Part shown: positions 38,278-39,205 of the stretch, piece after piece
Layout: the number at the start of each line of letters is the position of its first letter
How positions within the stretch are numbered: position 1 is the first letter of the stretch
Assembly (NCBI GenBank): GCA_028291405.1
Contig: JAQGID010000166.1
Span: forward strand, 1-39,205
DNA length: 39,205 bases
Origin: Rhodospirillales bacterium
GTDB lineage: Bacteria > Pseudomonadota > Alphaproteobacteria > ATCC43930 > CGMCC-115725
Direction: 5' to 3'
Notes under the pieces: generated by a model
What the model was told of the DNA's origin: nothing
Seen by the model: the letters and a program-made list of their open reading frames with translations, nothing else
The model's database searches: none
Made by a program: the position numbers and the translations under genes

Positions 38278-39205
38278 TCACTTGCCGATGCAGAACTCGC
38301 GGAAGATCACGTCGAGGATGTCTTCGACGTCGACTCGTCCGGTGATCCGGCCGAGGGCGCGGACCGCCAGGCGGACGTCCTCGGCGGCCAGCTCGGGAAG
38401 CTCGGCGTCGAGGGCGCGGCTCAGGCTGGCGACGCACTCCTCCAGGGCGCTGCGATGGCGTGCCCGGGTCAGCACCGGGGCTTCCCCGATGGCGAAGCGC
38501 TCCTTCACCAGCGCCGTCAGCCTTGCCAGCAGCGCCTCGATCCCCTCGCCTGTCAGCACCGAGACGGCGAGGGCGTTTGTCACCGGCCTGCTGCCGAGAT
38601 CGATCTTATTGGCGACGATCGCGGCGCCATCGACCAAATCGGCGAGTTCGGCCAGCTCGTCGGGTCGCGTCGCGTCATAGACGACGATCCGGAGATCCGC
38701 CGCCGCCGCACGTGCCAGCGCCCGTCGCACACCCTCCGCCTCGATCGCGTCGCGCGCCTCGCGTAGCCCGGCGGTGTCGGCCAGGATCACCGGATAGCCG
38801 CCGAGATCGAGGCGGACTTCGATGACGTCCCGGGTCGTCCCCGCGACGGACGAGGTGATTGCCACGTCGCGCCGCGCCAAGGCATTGAGAAGGCTTGATT
38901 TCCCGGCGTTCGGTGGGCCGAGTATCGCGATCGAGACGCCGTCGCGCAAGATCTCGCCGGCGCGATTGTCGGCGAGATGCACCGCCATCGCCGCGCGCAA
39001 GGACACGATCTCGGCACGGGCGTCGGCGTCGAGCCCGCCGGGCAGCCCCTCCTCGGGGAAATCGATCGCCGCCTCGATATGCGCGATGGCGCGCAGCAGG
39101 CGCTGCGCCCAGCCGCCGTAGAGATGGCCGAGCGCGCCGTCGAGCTGGCGCAAGGCTTGGCGGCGCTGCGCCGCGGTCTCGGCGGCGACAAGATCGGCGA
39201 TCGCC
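38278..39205 (-). CDS. mnmE: tRNA modification GTPase MnmE, 5'-truncated by window edge
   Basis: The C-terminal ~309 residues of MnmE, the GTPase partner of MnmG in wobble-uridine modification. Reading in from the edge (ADLVAAETAAQRRQALRQLDG) is the helical domain. The G domain has G1 GPPNAGKSS, G2 TTRD, G3 DTAGLR and G4 NKID. The C-terminus FREFCIGK carries the conserved cysteine and the expected last residues. The start, with the N-terminal tetrahydrofolate-binding domain, lies beyond 39205. An apparent start at 39153 is only an internal methionine. Confidence 0.96.
   Translation of the reverse strand, partial: AIADLVAAETAAQRRQALRQLDGALGHLYGGWAQRLLRAIAHIEAAIDFPEEGLPGGLDADARAEIVSLRAAMAVHLADNRAGEILRDGVSIAILGPPNAGKSSLLNALARRDVAITSSVAGTTRDVIEVRLDLGGYPVILADTAGLREARDAIEAEGVRRALARAAAADLRIVVYDATRPDELAELADLVDGAAIVANKIDLGSRPVTNALAVSVLTGEGIEALLARLTALVKERFAIGEAPVLTRARHRSALEECVASLSRALDAELPELAAEDVRLAVRALGRITGRVDVEDILDVIFREFCIGK

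Overview
The window is high-GC, densely coded DNA that looks like an alphaproteobacterial chromosome near the replication origin. The order leuS-lptE-holA followed by parB-parA-rsmG-mnmG-mnmE, two perfect parS sites (36170-36185 and 38257-38272), a DUF3576 lipoprotein and a YejABEF-type transporter all fit a Rhodospirillales- or Rhizobiales-like genome. The species cannot be named from sequence alone.

Layout. 1-5693 (+): an oligopeptide-type ABC importer operon (double ATPase cut by the window edge, periplasmic binding protein, two permeases). 5863-9898 (-): an accessory three-gene cassette resembling a restriction-modification or other phage-defence system: a small HTH regulator, a ~1000-residue N6-adenine methyltransferase with a recognition-domain-like C-terminus (frameshifted near 9340), and a 240-residue protein with a PD-(D/E)XK-like motif. 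A cluster of inverted repeats sits at its promoter. 10459-12441 (-): a MetE-core methionine synthase-like protein and an MBL-fold hydrolase. 12606-13823 (-): an orphan OmpR-type response regulator hit by a ~528-bp tandem duplication, which leaves a second receiver fragment fused in frame upstream.

13893-20135: a divergent locus that looks like a small-molecule pathway built on pterin/flavin enzymes. On the minus strand, five overlapping or abutting genes encode a RibD-type reductase, a BchC-like dehydrogenase, a PTPS/QueD-fold protein lacking several catalytic residues, a GT4 glycosyltransferase and an alpha/beta hydrolase. On the plus strand are a CDP-alcohol phosphatidyltransferase and a RibA GTP cyclohydrolase II with a degenerate RibB domain. 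The product is unknown; a glycosylated, possibly lipid-linked pterin- or pyrimidine-derived compound is a reasonable hypothesis.

20239-24627: an unknown protein behind a near-perfect sigma-54 promoter, a YggS PLP protein, and three likely surface-polymer enzymes (GT9 glycosyltransferase, zinc-ribbon methyltransferase, sulfotransferase). 25020-28772: small proteins, an FAD monooxygenase and a porin. 28939-39205: core genes for outer-membrane assembly (LptE), DNA replication (HolA), chromosome partition (ParAB) and tRNA/rRNA modification (MnmG, MnmE, RsmG), with two dispersed palindromic repeat elements.
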